The notes under the pieces were generated by a model that saw nothing but the letters and a program-made list of their open reading frames with translations, did no database searches and was not told where the DNA came from. A stretch of 64,000 nt of DNA from Albimonas donghaensis (GTDB lineage: Bacteria; Pseudomonadota; Alphaproteobacteria; Rhodobacterales; Rhodobacteraceae), in contig NZ_FNMZ01000012.1 in NCBI RefSeq assembly GCF_900106695.1, positions 1-64,000 of the forward strand, in the 5' to 3' direction. Shown in pieces: positions 24,831 through 35,000 of the stretch (position 1 is its first letter; every line of letters starts with the position of its first letter). The translations under genes and the position numbers were made by a program.

Positions 24831-26033
24831 TCAGAGCCCCAGCGCGCCCTTGGCGATGATGTTGCGCTGGATCTCGGACGACCCGCCGTAGATGGTCGCG
24901 GCCCGGCGATGCAGATGTTCGGCCAGGATGCCGGCGCTTTCCTCCGGTCCGACCAGCTCGCCGTTCCAGCCCGCCATCAGCGCGTCGGCCTGATAGGCGA
25001 GCCCGTGGCGGCCGAGCACGTCGGTCATGGTCTGGAGAATGGCCTGCTGAAGCTCCGAGCCGCGGATCTTGAGCGCCGCGGCCGAGATCAGCCCCGGCGT
25101 CCCCTGCGCCAGCGCGTCCGCATGCATGGCCTTGAGGGTGGAGAGGTTCATCTCCAGCTCCGCCAGCCGGCGGCGGAAGCCGGGGTCCTCGCTCAGCGGG
25201 CGGCCGCCTTCGCGGGTCTCGCCCAGCAGCTTGCGAAGCTGCGCGAGGTAGCGGCCGAACTTGCCGATTTCGGCCACGCCGACCCGCTCATGGGCCAGCA
25301 GGAACTTGGCGTAGTCCCAGCCCTTGTTCTCCTCGCCGATGAGGTTCTCGGCCGGCACGCGCACGTCCTCGAAGAACACCTCGTTGAGGTGATGGCCGAG
25401 GTCGAGCGTGATCAGCGGGCGCACGGTGATGCCGGGCGTCTTCATGTCGATCAGCAGGAAGGAGATGCCCTGCTGCTTCTTGGGCGCGTCCGGGTCGGTG
25501 CGCACCAGGCAGAAGATCCAGTCGGCCCAATGGGCGAGCGTGGTCCAGATCTTCTGGCCGTTCACCACGTAGTCGTCGCCGTCGCGCACCGCGCGGGTCT
25601 TGAGGCTGGCGAGGTCCGAGCCCGAGCCCGGCTCCGAATAGCCCTGGCACCACCAGACGTCGTTCTTCCGGATGCCGGGCAGGTGGCGGGCTTTCTGTTC
25701 GGGCGTGCCGAAGGTGTAGATCACCGGCCCGACCATGGTGACGCCGAAGGGGGCGAGCCAGGGGGCGGCGGCGCCGTCGGTCTCATCGCGGAAGATGGCG
25801 GACTCCTCGGGCGTCCAGCCCAGCCCGCCATGCTCCTTGGCCCAATGGCCGGTCAGCCAGCCCTTGCGGCCGAGCGCCTTGAGCCAGCCGTCATGCATGT
25901 CCTTGGGCAGATGCTGGCCGAGGTCGAGGATGCGGCGCATCTCGGGCCCGATCTCGGTCTGGCAGAACTCGCGGACCTCCATCCGGAATTTCTCCAGGTT
26001 GGGGTCGCGGGGGGCGGCGGCGTTGATGAACAT
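24831..26033 (-). CDS. Acyl-CoA dehydrogenase, probable catalytic subunit
   Basis: A 400-residue flavoprotein oxidising acyl-CoA to enoyl-CoA. Motifs are WCQGYSEPGSGSDLASL (FAD/substrate site), VNGQKIWTTLAHWADW, RVPAENLIGEENKGW, a candidate base glutamate in AHERVGVAE and the FAD-binding tail IYGGSSEIQRNIIAKGALG. The YEGT-type glutamate is absent. The ATG at 26033 has GGGAGA upstream and the family start (MFINAAAPRDPNLEKF). It is the first gene of a minus-strand unit with the second dehydrogenase subunit and two crotonase homologues. Such side-by-side pairs usually form one heterotetramer. Confidence 0.9.
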   Translation of the reverse strand: MFINAAAPRDPNLEKFRMEVREFCQTEIGPEMRRILDLGQHLPKDMHDGWLKALGRKGWLTGHWAKEHGGLGWTPEESAIFRDETDGAAAPWLAPFGVTMVGPVIYTFGTPEQKARHLPGIRKNDVWWCQGYSEPGSGSDLASLKTRAVRDGDDYVVNGQKIWTTLAHWADWIFCLVRTDPDAPKKQQGISFLLIDMKTPGITVRPLITLDLGHHLNEVFFEDVRVPAENLIGEENKGWDYAKFLLAHERVGVAEIGKFGRYLAQLRKLLGETREGGRPLSEDPGFRRRLAELEMNLSTLKAMHADALAQGTPGLISAAALKIRGSELQQAILQTMTDVLGRHGLAYQADALMAGWNGELVGPEESAGILAEHLHRRAATIYGGSSEIQRNIIAKGALGL

Positions 26034-26162
26034 GATCGGGTCTCCCTTGGCGCGGGCCGGGACGGACGGGGGCGCGCGACGGCTCGTGGACGAGCGGCGA
26101 CGCGGAAAGGCTCTCGCCACCCTAGACCCGCGGGCGGGCGCGCAACTTGCGCGGACCGCCGG

Positions 26163-26214
26163 AGCGGGAGGGGGGAGCGGGAGGGGGGAGTGGGAGGGGG
26201 GAGTGGGAGGGGGG
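26163..26214 (+). repeat. 13-bp purine-only tandem repeat, four copies
   Basis: Unit AGYGGGAGGGGGG repeated exactly four times (Y = C,C,T,T), inside a longer purine tract to about 26240. It lies between two minus-strand genes, 130 bases upstream of the acyl-CoA dehydrogenase start, and can form triplex or quadruplex DNA. Confidence 0.85.
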
Positions 26215-26333
26215 AGGGGAAGGCGGGAGGGGGCGGGGGAGGGAAGGCGCCGCGTCGAGGTCTCTCCCCCGGCCGCGCCCGCCCGCCCGCGGCGCGGGGA
26301 GGCCGGGCGCCGGGCGGCGCCGTCTCCGGCGTC

Positions 26334-27143
26334 TCAGGCGCCGGTGAAGCGGGGCGGGCGCTTTTCCTTCCACGCGCGCTGACCTTCGCGCAGGTCGGCG
26401 GAGCCGCCGGCCAGGGCCGCATCGACCGCGTGGGCCTCCGCGTCGAAAACCCCGTCGGCGATGGCGTTGAGGTGCTTCTTCATGGCGATCACCGCGATCG
26501 GGGCCAGCGCGCCCAGCGTGGCGGCCAGCGCTTCCACCCGCGCCTCCAGCGCCTCCGCCGGAACCAGGTCGGTGAGGAAGCCGATGCGCTTCATCTCGGC
26601 CGCGTCGAGCCGCTCGCAGGTCAGGAAGATCCGCTTGGCCGCGTCCAGGCCCAGCCGGCGGACATAACGCTCCAGCCCGCCGCGGTAGAAGACCAGCCCG
26701 AGCCGGGAAGCGGGGAGGAACATGTCCACCCCCTCCGCCCCCACCCGGAAGTCGCAGGCGAGCGCCAGGTCCGTGGCGCCGCCGTAGACGCCGCCCTGGA
26801 TGGCGGCGATGGTCACGGGCCGCGCGGCGGCGACCCGGTCGACCATGGCCCCGAAATCCACCCGCCGGGCATTGCCGATCGCCCCGATGTCGAAGCCCGA
26901 GCAGAAGAACCGCCCCTCGGCCCGCAGCACCAGCGCCAGCACCTCGGGCATCGCGTCCACGGCCTGCACATGGTCGTCGAGGGCGGCCAGGTCCTCGGGT
27001 TGCAGCACGTTGGCCCGGTCGGGGCGCCGCAGGGTGATGGTGGCGACGCGGCCCGAGACCTCGAGGGTCGGCGGGCCGGGAACAGGGTGGGGCGCGGGAG
27101 AGGGCTCGGCGGAAACCGGCGCGGCGGAGTCAGGTTCGGGCAT
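26334..27143 (-). CDS. Crotonase-fold protein 3
   Basis: A 269-residue crotonase homologue with a proline-rich N-terminal tail (~25 residues) before VATITLRRPDRANVL. Oxyanion-hole parts are RFFCSGFDIGAIG and GGVYGGATDLALACDF. At the two hydratase glutamate positions it has aspartate (GGATDLA) and alanine (FLPASRLG), so the reaction is not simple hydration. The C-terminus has KKHLNAIADGVFD and the common REGQRAWKEKRPPRF ending. Translation starts at 27143. It follows a carboxylesterase gene by 17 bases and is likely co-transcribed with it. Confidence 0.82.
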   Translation of the reverse strand: MPEPDSAAPVSAEPSPAPHPVPGPPTLEVSGRVATITLRRPDRANVLQPEDLAALDDHVQAVDAMPEVLALVLRAEGRFFCSGFDIGAIGNARRVDFGAMVDRVAAARPVTIAAIQGGVYGGATDLALACDFRVGAEGVDMFLPASRLGLVFYRGGLERYVRRLGLDAAKRIFLTCERLDAAEMKRIGFLTDLVPAEALEARVEALAATLGALAPIAVIAMKKHLNAIADGVFDAEAHAVDAALAGGSADLREGQRAWKEKRPPRFTGA

Positions 27144-27160
27144 GGGGTCCTTCGAGACGG

Positions 27161-28846
<1,686 letters not shown>

Positions 28847-28962
28847 CGCGCCGTTCCTCCCTGTGCGCCGGGCGGTCCGGCGGGGCCGGCCTCCGGTCTG
28901 TTGGTCATGTCGCGCCCTCCCCGCGGCCGGGAGAGGGGGGAAGGGGCGGCGCGCCGCCCCCG

Positions 28963-29823
28963 TCAGCGCCCCTTGAACTGCGGTTTGCGCTTTTCGCGGA
29001 AGGCGCGGCGGCCTTCCTCGTAATCCTCGGAGGCGAAGCAGGCGGCGACGGCGGCTTCGACGTCGGACAGGTCCCGTTCGGCCTTGTCCTCCAGCGCCAC
29101 GTTGATCGCCATCTTGGCCGCGGCCACGGTCAGCGGCGCGTTGCCGGCGATCTGGGCGAGATACTCTTTCGCCGCCGCCTCGAACCCCTCGACCGGCGCG
29201 GTGCGGGAGATCAGGCCCATGCGCAGCGCCTCCTCGGCGTCGTACTGGCGGGCGGTGAAGAAGATCTCGCGGGCCGCGGCGGCGCCGACGATGTCCACCA
29301 GCGTGCGGATGCCGGCATAGCGATAGCCCAGCCCCAGCCGGGCCGCGGGCACGGCGAAGCGCGTGTTCTCGGCGGCGAAGCGCAGGTCGCAGTTCAGCGC
29401 GGTGGCGAGCCCGCCGCCGATGCACCAGGTCCGGATCACCGCCACCGTGGGTTTCTTCAGGCCCAGGATCGCGGCGCCGGCCACCTTGCCCGCCACGTCG
29501 TAGCTGGCCACATCCGCGGGCGTGGAGCGCACCCGGTCGAATTCCGAGATGTCGGCGCCCGAGACGAAGGAGGCCTCGCCCTCGCCCCGCAGGGCCACGA
29601 CGCGCACTTCGGGGGCGGCCTCGAAGGCCTCGCAGACCAGCGGGATCTGCTTCCACATGCCCAGCGTCACCGCATTGCGGCGGCGGGGGTTGGAGAAGGT
29701 CATCCAGCCGATCCCGTCCTCCACCGTCGCCACGATGCGCGGGGCGTAGCCGTCGGCCTCGGGCGCGGGGATGGCGGCGTCGAGCCGGGCGGAAAGCGCG
29801 GCGGGGAGGGTCATGGACGTCAT
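28963..29823 (-). CDS. Crotonase-fold protein 4
   Basis: A 286-residue crotonase homologue. The oxyanion-hole motif is SFVSGADISEFDRV plus RTWCIGGGLATALNCDL. Both hydratase glutamates are missing (alanine in GGGLATALN and in FAVPAARLG). The C-terminal REKRKPQFKGR is typical of the crotonase family's C-terminal helix. The first start (29823) has GGAG 8 bases upstream. An acyl-CoA dehydrogenase gene begins the unit 182 bases upstream. One of four crotonase homologues in this block, all on the minus strand. Confidence 0.83.
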   Translation of the reverse strand: MTSMTLPAALSARLDAAIPAPEADGYAPRIVATVEDGIGWMTFSNPRRRNAVTLGMWKQIPLVCEAFEAAPEVRVVALRGEGEASFVSGADISEFDRVRSTPADVASYDVAGKVAGAAILGLKKPTVAVIRTWCIGGGLATALNCDLRFAAENTRFAVPAARLGLGYRYAGIRTLVDIVGAAAAREIFFTARQYDAEEALRMGLISRTAPVEGFEAAAKEYLAQIAGNAPLTVAAAKMAINVALEDKAERDLSDVEAAVAACFASEDYEEGRRAFREKRKPQFKGR

Positions 29824-30005
29824 GCGGCGGCTCCGGCGGAGGGGTCCGGCTGCGGCGCGCGGGACCCGTTGCAAAGGATCAGACCACAGGCCGCGCGCGG
29901 GAATCCAGTCCCCATGGCCGGGCGCCTGACGGTCGGCAGGTTCGTGATGGCGGGGCGGGCCGGCGGCGCGGGGCGGATCATGCGCCCGCGCCGCCGGCCC
30001 TCGGG

Positions 30006-31178
30006 TCAATAGGACTTGGGCAGGCCCAGCACGCGCTCTCCGATGAAGGACAGGATCATCTGCTCCGAAACCGGGGCGATGCGGTTGATCATCACTTCGC
30101 GCAGCAGGCGCTCGACCACGTATTCCTTGGCGTAGCCCATGCCGCCATGGGTCATCACGGCCTGAAGGCAGGCGTCGTAGCCCGCCCGCGCGCCGAGCAG
30201 CTTGGCGCCGTTGGCCTCCGCCCCGCAGGGCTGGCCGGAATCGTAGAGATCCGCGGCCCGCTCGGCCATCAGCCTGGCGGCCTCCAGCTTGGCCCAGCAT
30301 TCCGCCAGCGGGTGCTGGATGGCCTGGTTCTGGCCGATGGGCCGGCCGAAGACCACGCGCTCACGGGCGTATCTGGCGGCGCGGTCCAGCGCGTCCTCGC
30401 CCATGCCGATGGCCTCCAGCGCGATCAGGATGCGCTCGGGGTTGAGGCTGTCGAGGAGGTAATAAAAGCCGCGGCCTTCCTCGCCGATGCGATGGTCGTC
30501 GGGCACGAAGAGTTCGTCGTAATAAGTGAGGTTGGAATCCACCGCCGCGCGGCCATGCTTGGGGATGCGCTTGACCTCGACCTTGCTGCGGTCGAGGTCT
30601 GTGTAGAAGACGGTGATGCCCTCGGTCGGCTTCCTGCAGTCCTCGCGCCTGGTGGTGCGGGTGAGGATCAGGATCTTGTTGGCCACCTGGGCGGTGGAGG
30701 TCCAGATCTTGCGGCCGGTGATCGAGTAGCCGCCATCGACCTTGGTGGCGAAGGTCTTGATGTTGGTGGTGTCGAGCCCGGCGTCGGGCTCGGTCACGCC
30801 GAAGCAGACCTGATCCTCGCCCGAGACGAGGCGGGGGATCCAGCGGGACTTCTGGTCCTCGGTGCCGTGAACCACCAGCGGATGCGGGCCGAACATGTTG
30901 ATATGGATCGAGGAGGCCGCGGCCATGCCGCCGCCATGGCGGGCCACTTCGTGCATCACCGTCCCCGCGGCGCGCACGCCGAGACCGGCGCCGCCATAGG
31001 CCTCGGGCATGGTGACGCCGAGCCAGCCGCCCTCGGCCATGGCGCGGTGGAAGTCGCGGGGGAAGGTCGCTTCGTCGTCGCAGCGCCCCCAGTAATCGTC
31101 GCCGAAGCGCGCGCAGACCGCGGCCACGCCTTCGCGGATCGCCTGGAGATCCTCGCTCCCGCCGTTGGTGCTCGTCAT
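30006..31178 (-). CDS. Acyl-CoA dehydrogenase
   Basis: A 390-residue acyl-CoA dehydrogenase with complete motifs: GGWLGVTMPEAYGGAGLG, CFGVTEPDAGLDTTNIKT (FAD/substrate site), ITGRKIWTSTAQVANKI, a base candidate glutamate in LNPERILIALEAIG and RPIGQNQAIQHPLAECW. MTHGGMGYAKEYVVERL is the usual C-terminal FAD contact. It oxidises an acyl-CoA to the 2-enoyl-CoA and passes electrons to ETF. ATG at 31178 with GGAGG 8 bases before. It is the first gene of the minus-strand run that continues with crotonase 4, the esterase and crotonase 3. Confidence 0.9.
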   Translation of the reverse strand: MTSTNGGSEDLQAIREGVAAVCARFGDDYWGRCDDEATFPRDFHRAMAEGGWLGVTMPEAYGGAGLGVRAAGTVMHEVARHGGGMAAASSIHINMFGPHPLVVHGTEDQKSRWIPRLVSGEDQVCFGVTEPDAGLDTTNIKTFATKVDGGYSITGRKIWTSTAQVANKILILTRTTRREDCRKPTEGITVFYTDLDRSKVEVKRIPKHGRAAVDSNLTYYDELFVPDDHRIGEEGRGFYYLLDSLNPERILIALEAIGMGEDALDRAARYARERVVFGRPIGQNQAIQHPLAECWAKLEAARLMAERAADLYDSGQPCGAEANGAKLLGARAGYDACLQAVMTHGGMGYAKEYVVERLLREVMINRIAPVSEQMILSFIGERVLGLPKSY

Positions 31179-31231
31179 GCCGGTATCCTCCCCAAGGCCT
31201 TCGCGCCGAGTTTCGCGCGGGTTTTCCCGAA

Positions 31232-31259
31232 GCAATACGCGTTTGCGGAGAAGTTTCAA
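31232..31259 (-). promoter_or_regulatory. Candidate promoter for the acyl-CoA dehydrogenase gene
   Basis: On the minus strand TTGAAA (31259-31254) and TATTGC (31237-31232) are 16 bases apart, in an AT-richer block 54 bases before the start codon. The -10 match is weak (3-4 of 6). Confidence 0.35.
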
Positions 31260-31449
31260 ATGTCCGGGGCGGTTCGGGGCCGGCGGGGCGGCGATCAGGG
31301 GGCGGGCGGCGGCGCGGGGCGCGGAGACCGGGAGCCGCGCGCCCGCCCGACTGAGGGTTTCGTCCGGGCGCCCGCGCGGCACGGCGCGGTGAGCGCCCGG
31401 GGGCGCCGTTTCCCGAGGTCGGGGGGACGGCTGGGGGCCCCGGCCGCGC

Positions 31450-31920
31450 TCAGAGCCCGCGGTCCTTCACCGACTGCATGACCACGAAAGTCGAGGTGCT
31501 GGCGACATGGGGCAGGGCGGAGATCCGTTCCCCCAGCACCCGCCGATAGCGCCCGATATCCCGCGTCCGCACCTTGAGCAGGTAGTCGAAACGCCCGGCG
31601 ATCATGTGGCATTCCTCGACTTCGCGGATGCGGGCCACGGCGGCGTTGAACGCGTCCAGCGCCGCCTCGCGCGTGTCGGTCAGCTTCACCTCGGCGAAGG
31701 CCACATGGTCGAGCCCGAACTTCCCCGGCGCCAGCATCGCCCGGAAACCGGTGATGTAGCCCCGATCCAGCAGCCGTTTCAGGCGGGTCTGGGTGGGGGT
31801 TTTCGACAGGCCCACGCGGGCGGCGAGCTCGGTGACGGTCAGGCGGCCCTCTTCGGACAGGGTCTCGGCGATGCGCCGGTCGAAGGGGTCGAGTTCCCTG
31901 TCCGCGTCGCTGTCGGGCAT
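31450..31920 (-). CDS. putR: Lrp/AsnC-family regulator, probable proline regulator
   Basis: A 156-residue Lrp-type regulator divergent from putA: an AsnC-type helix-turn-helix at ~10-60 (DPFDRRIAETLSEEGRLTV, ELAARVGLSKTPTQTRLKRL) and a RAM effector-binding domain at ~70-150 (AFAEVKLTDTREAALDAF ... EECHMIAGRFDYLLKVRTRDI). In alphaproteobacteria such neighbours (PutR) activate putA in response to proline. The ATG at 31920 has GGGAGG upstream. The 170-base space to putA holds a direct repeat that may be its binding site. The name is inferred from gene order plus family. Confidence 0.85.
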   Translation of the reverse strand: MPDSDADRELDPFDRRIAETLSEEGRLTVTELAARVGLSKTPTQTRLKRLLDRGYITGFRAMLAPGKFGLDHVAFAEVKLTDTREAALDAFNAAVARIREVEECHMIAGRFDYLLKVRTRDIGRYRRVLGERISALPHVASTSTFVVMQSVKDRGL

Positions 31921-31944
31921 CGTTTCGCCTCCCTTTCGGCCTGA

Positions 31945-31993
31945 TTGAAGTCTGATCGCCTGCCCAGCGGCGGGAATCAAGTCTCAGGTCGCC
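31945..31993 (+). promoter_or_regulatory. Repeated AAGTCT element in the putR-putA control region
   Basis: Two similar sequences, TTGAAGTCTGATCGCC (31945-31960) and ATCAAGTCTCAGGTCGCC (31976-31993), place AAGTCT 31 bases (three turns) apart on the same face of the helix. It is a candidate site for the Lrp-type regulator. Confidence 0.4.
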
Positions 31994-32090
31994 GGGGCGG
32001 TCATGTTATCCTGCCCGCGACGGCGAAGGGCCGGCCGCGCGCCGCCCCGCCGCCCCCGACGCATTCGCCCGAACCCATGGGAGACCCGGC

Positions 32091-35000
32091 ATGACCGCGC
32101 ATCCGTCCCGCTCGCATTCGCAGACCGTCATCGCCCCCGAGCCGCCCATGCTGGCCGATCTCGCCCCCGATCCGTTCGCGGAAACCGCCGGCGCCGGGGC
32201 CCGGCGCGCGGCGATCCGCGCCGCCACCCGGCGGGACGAGCGCGCCTGCGTCACGGCGCTGCTGGCGGAGGCCGACGCCGGCCCCCTCTCCCCCGCCATC
32301 CGGGCGACCGCGCTGAAGCTGGTGGGCGCGATGCGGGCCAAGGGCGGCGGCTCCGGCGTCGACGGGCTGGTGCATGAATACGCGCTGTCGAGCCAGGAGG
32401 GCGTGGCGCTGATGTGCCTGGCCGAATCCCTGCTGCGCGTCCCCGACGCCGCCACCCGCGACGCCCTGATCCGGGACAAGATCGCAGAGGGCGACTGGCG
32501 CGCCCATCTGGGGCCCGGCCGCTCCGCCTTCGTCAACGCCGCCACCTGGGGACTGGTGATCACCGGGCGGCTCGTCTCCACCGTCAATGACGGCGGGCTG
32601 GCCGACAGCCTCACCCGCCTGATCGGGCGCTGCGGGGAACCCGTGATCCGCGCCGGCGTCGACCTCGCCATGCGGATGATGGGCGAGCGGTTCGTCGCCG
32701 GCCAGACCATCCAGGAGGCGCTGAAGCGCGCCCGCGCCCCCGAGGCCCGCGGCTACCGCCATTCCTACGACATGCTGGGCGAGGCCGCGATGACCGCCGC
32801 CGACGCCGCCCGCTACCTGGAGGACTACGAGACCGCCATCGACGCCATCGGCAAGGCCGCGCGCGGGCAGGGGCCGGTGGCGGGGCCGGGGGTGTCGATC
32901 AAGCTCTCGGCCCTGCATCCGCGCTATTTCCGCGCCCAGGCCGGGCGGGTGGAGGCGGAGCTGGCCCCCCGCCTGCACGCGCTGGCCGCGCGGGCGGCCG
33001 CGCATGACATCGGCCTGAACATCGACGCGGAGGAGGCGGACCGCCTGGACCTGTCGCTCGACCTGCTGGAGCGGCTGGCCTTCGACCCCGCCCTCGCCGG
33101 CTGGGACGGGCTCGGCTTCGTGGTGCAGGCCTATGGGCGGCGCTGCCCTGAGGTGATCGACTGGATCATCGACCTTGCGCGCCGGTCGGGGCGGCGGATC
33201 ATGGTGCGGCTGGTCAAGGGCGCCTACTGGGACGCGGAGATCAAGCGCGCGCAGCTCGACGGGCTGGAGGACTACCCGGTCTTCACCCGCAAGGCGCATA
33301 CGGATGTCTCCTACCTCGCCTGCGCGCGGCGCCTGCTGGAGGCGGGGGACGCGGTCTATCCGCAATTCGCGACGCATAACGCCCAGACGCTGGCCGCGAT
33401 CCTGCACATGGCGGGGACGGACCGGGCGCGGGACAGCTACGAATTCCAGGGCCTGCACGGCATGTGCGAGCCGCTTTACGACGAGGTGGTCGGGGCGGCG
33501 AAGCTGGACCGGCCCTGCCGCATCTACGCGCCGGTGGGCAGCCATGAGACGCTGCTCGCCTACCTGGTGCGGCGGCTGCTGGAGAACGGGGCGAACTCCT
33601 CCTTCGTGAACCGCATCACCGACGAGGACGTGCCGCTGGAGGAACTGGCCGCCGACCCGGTGGAGACCGTGCGGGCGATGGCGGACCCCGGCGCCCCGCA
33701 TCAGAAGATCGCGGCGCCGGGCGCGATCCTGGGCGCGCGGGCGAATTCCGAGGGCTGGGACCTCGCCTGTCCGGCGCGGCTGGCGGACCTGTCGGAGGCG
33801 CTGGCGGCCGAGGGCGCCCGTGTCTGGACCGCCGCCCCGCTGCTGGCCGATGGCGCCGCCCCGCAGGGAACGCCCCGCGCCTGCGAAAACCCGGGCGACC
33901 GGCGCGACGTGGTGGGCGAAGTGATCGAGGCGACGGAGGCGGAGGCCGCCCGCGCGCTGGCGCTCGCCGCGCAGGGCGCCGGCGACTGGGCCGGGCAGGG
34001 CCCGGAGCCCCGCGCCGCGGCGCTGGATCGGGCGGCGGACGCCATGCAGGCCGCCATGCCCTCGCTGCTGGGTCTGCTGGCGCGCGAGGCCGGCAAGACC
34101 ATGTCCAACGGCATCGCCGAAGTGCGCGAGGCCATCGACTTCCTGCGCTTCTACGCCGACGAGGCCCGCGCCAAGGCCGGCCCCGGAACCGCTCCGCTGG
34201 GTCCGGTGGTCTGCATCAGCCCGTGGAATTTCCCGCTGGCGATCTTCACCGGGCAGGTCTGCGCGGCGCTGGCCGCGGGCAACCCCGTCATCGCCAAGCC
34301 GGCCGAGGAAACGCCCCTCGTCGCCGCCGAGGCGGTGCGCCTTCTGCACGCGGCCGGCGTCCCGCCCGCGGCGCTTCAGCTTCTGCCCGGCGACGGGCGT
34401 GTGGGCGCGGCGCTGACGGCGGGCGAGGGCGTGGCGGCGGTGATGTTCACCGGCTCGACCGAAGTGGCGCGGCTGATCCAGCGGGGCCTCGCGGGACGGC
34501 TCGGGGCCGACGGCGCCCCGATCCCGCTGATCGCGGAGACCGGCGGGCAGAACGCCATGATCGTCGATTCCACCGCGCTGCCCGAACAGGTGGTGGCGGA
34601 TGTGCTGGCCTCGGCCTTCGACAGCGCCGGTCAGCGCTGTTCGGCCCTTCGGGTGCTGTGCCTGCAGGAGGAGACCGCGGACCGCACCCTGCGCATGCTG
34701 CGCGGCGCGATGGAGGAGCTGCGGGTCGGGCGCGCCGATTTCCTGCGCACCGATGTCGGCCCGGTGATCTCCGAAGACGCCCGCGCCGGGATCGAGGCGC
34801 ATGTGGCGCGCATGGCCGGGCAGGGGCGCGCGGTCACGCGGATCGCGCCCTCGGGGGACGCGGCGCACGGGTCCTACGTCCCCCCCGCGCTGATCGAGAT
34901 CGGCGGCCTGGAGGAGATGGGCGCCGAGGTCTTCGGCCCGGTCCTGCATGTCATGCGCTTCCGCCGGGCGGGGCTGAACGACCTGCTGGCGGGGCTGGAG

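Noticed and set aside
32091-32400. N-terminal ribbon-helix-helix DNA-binding domain in PutA
   Set aside because: The first 90 residues have no RHH pattern, and a separate Lrp-type regulator is next to the gene.
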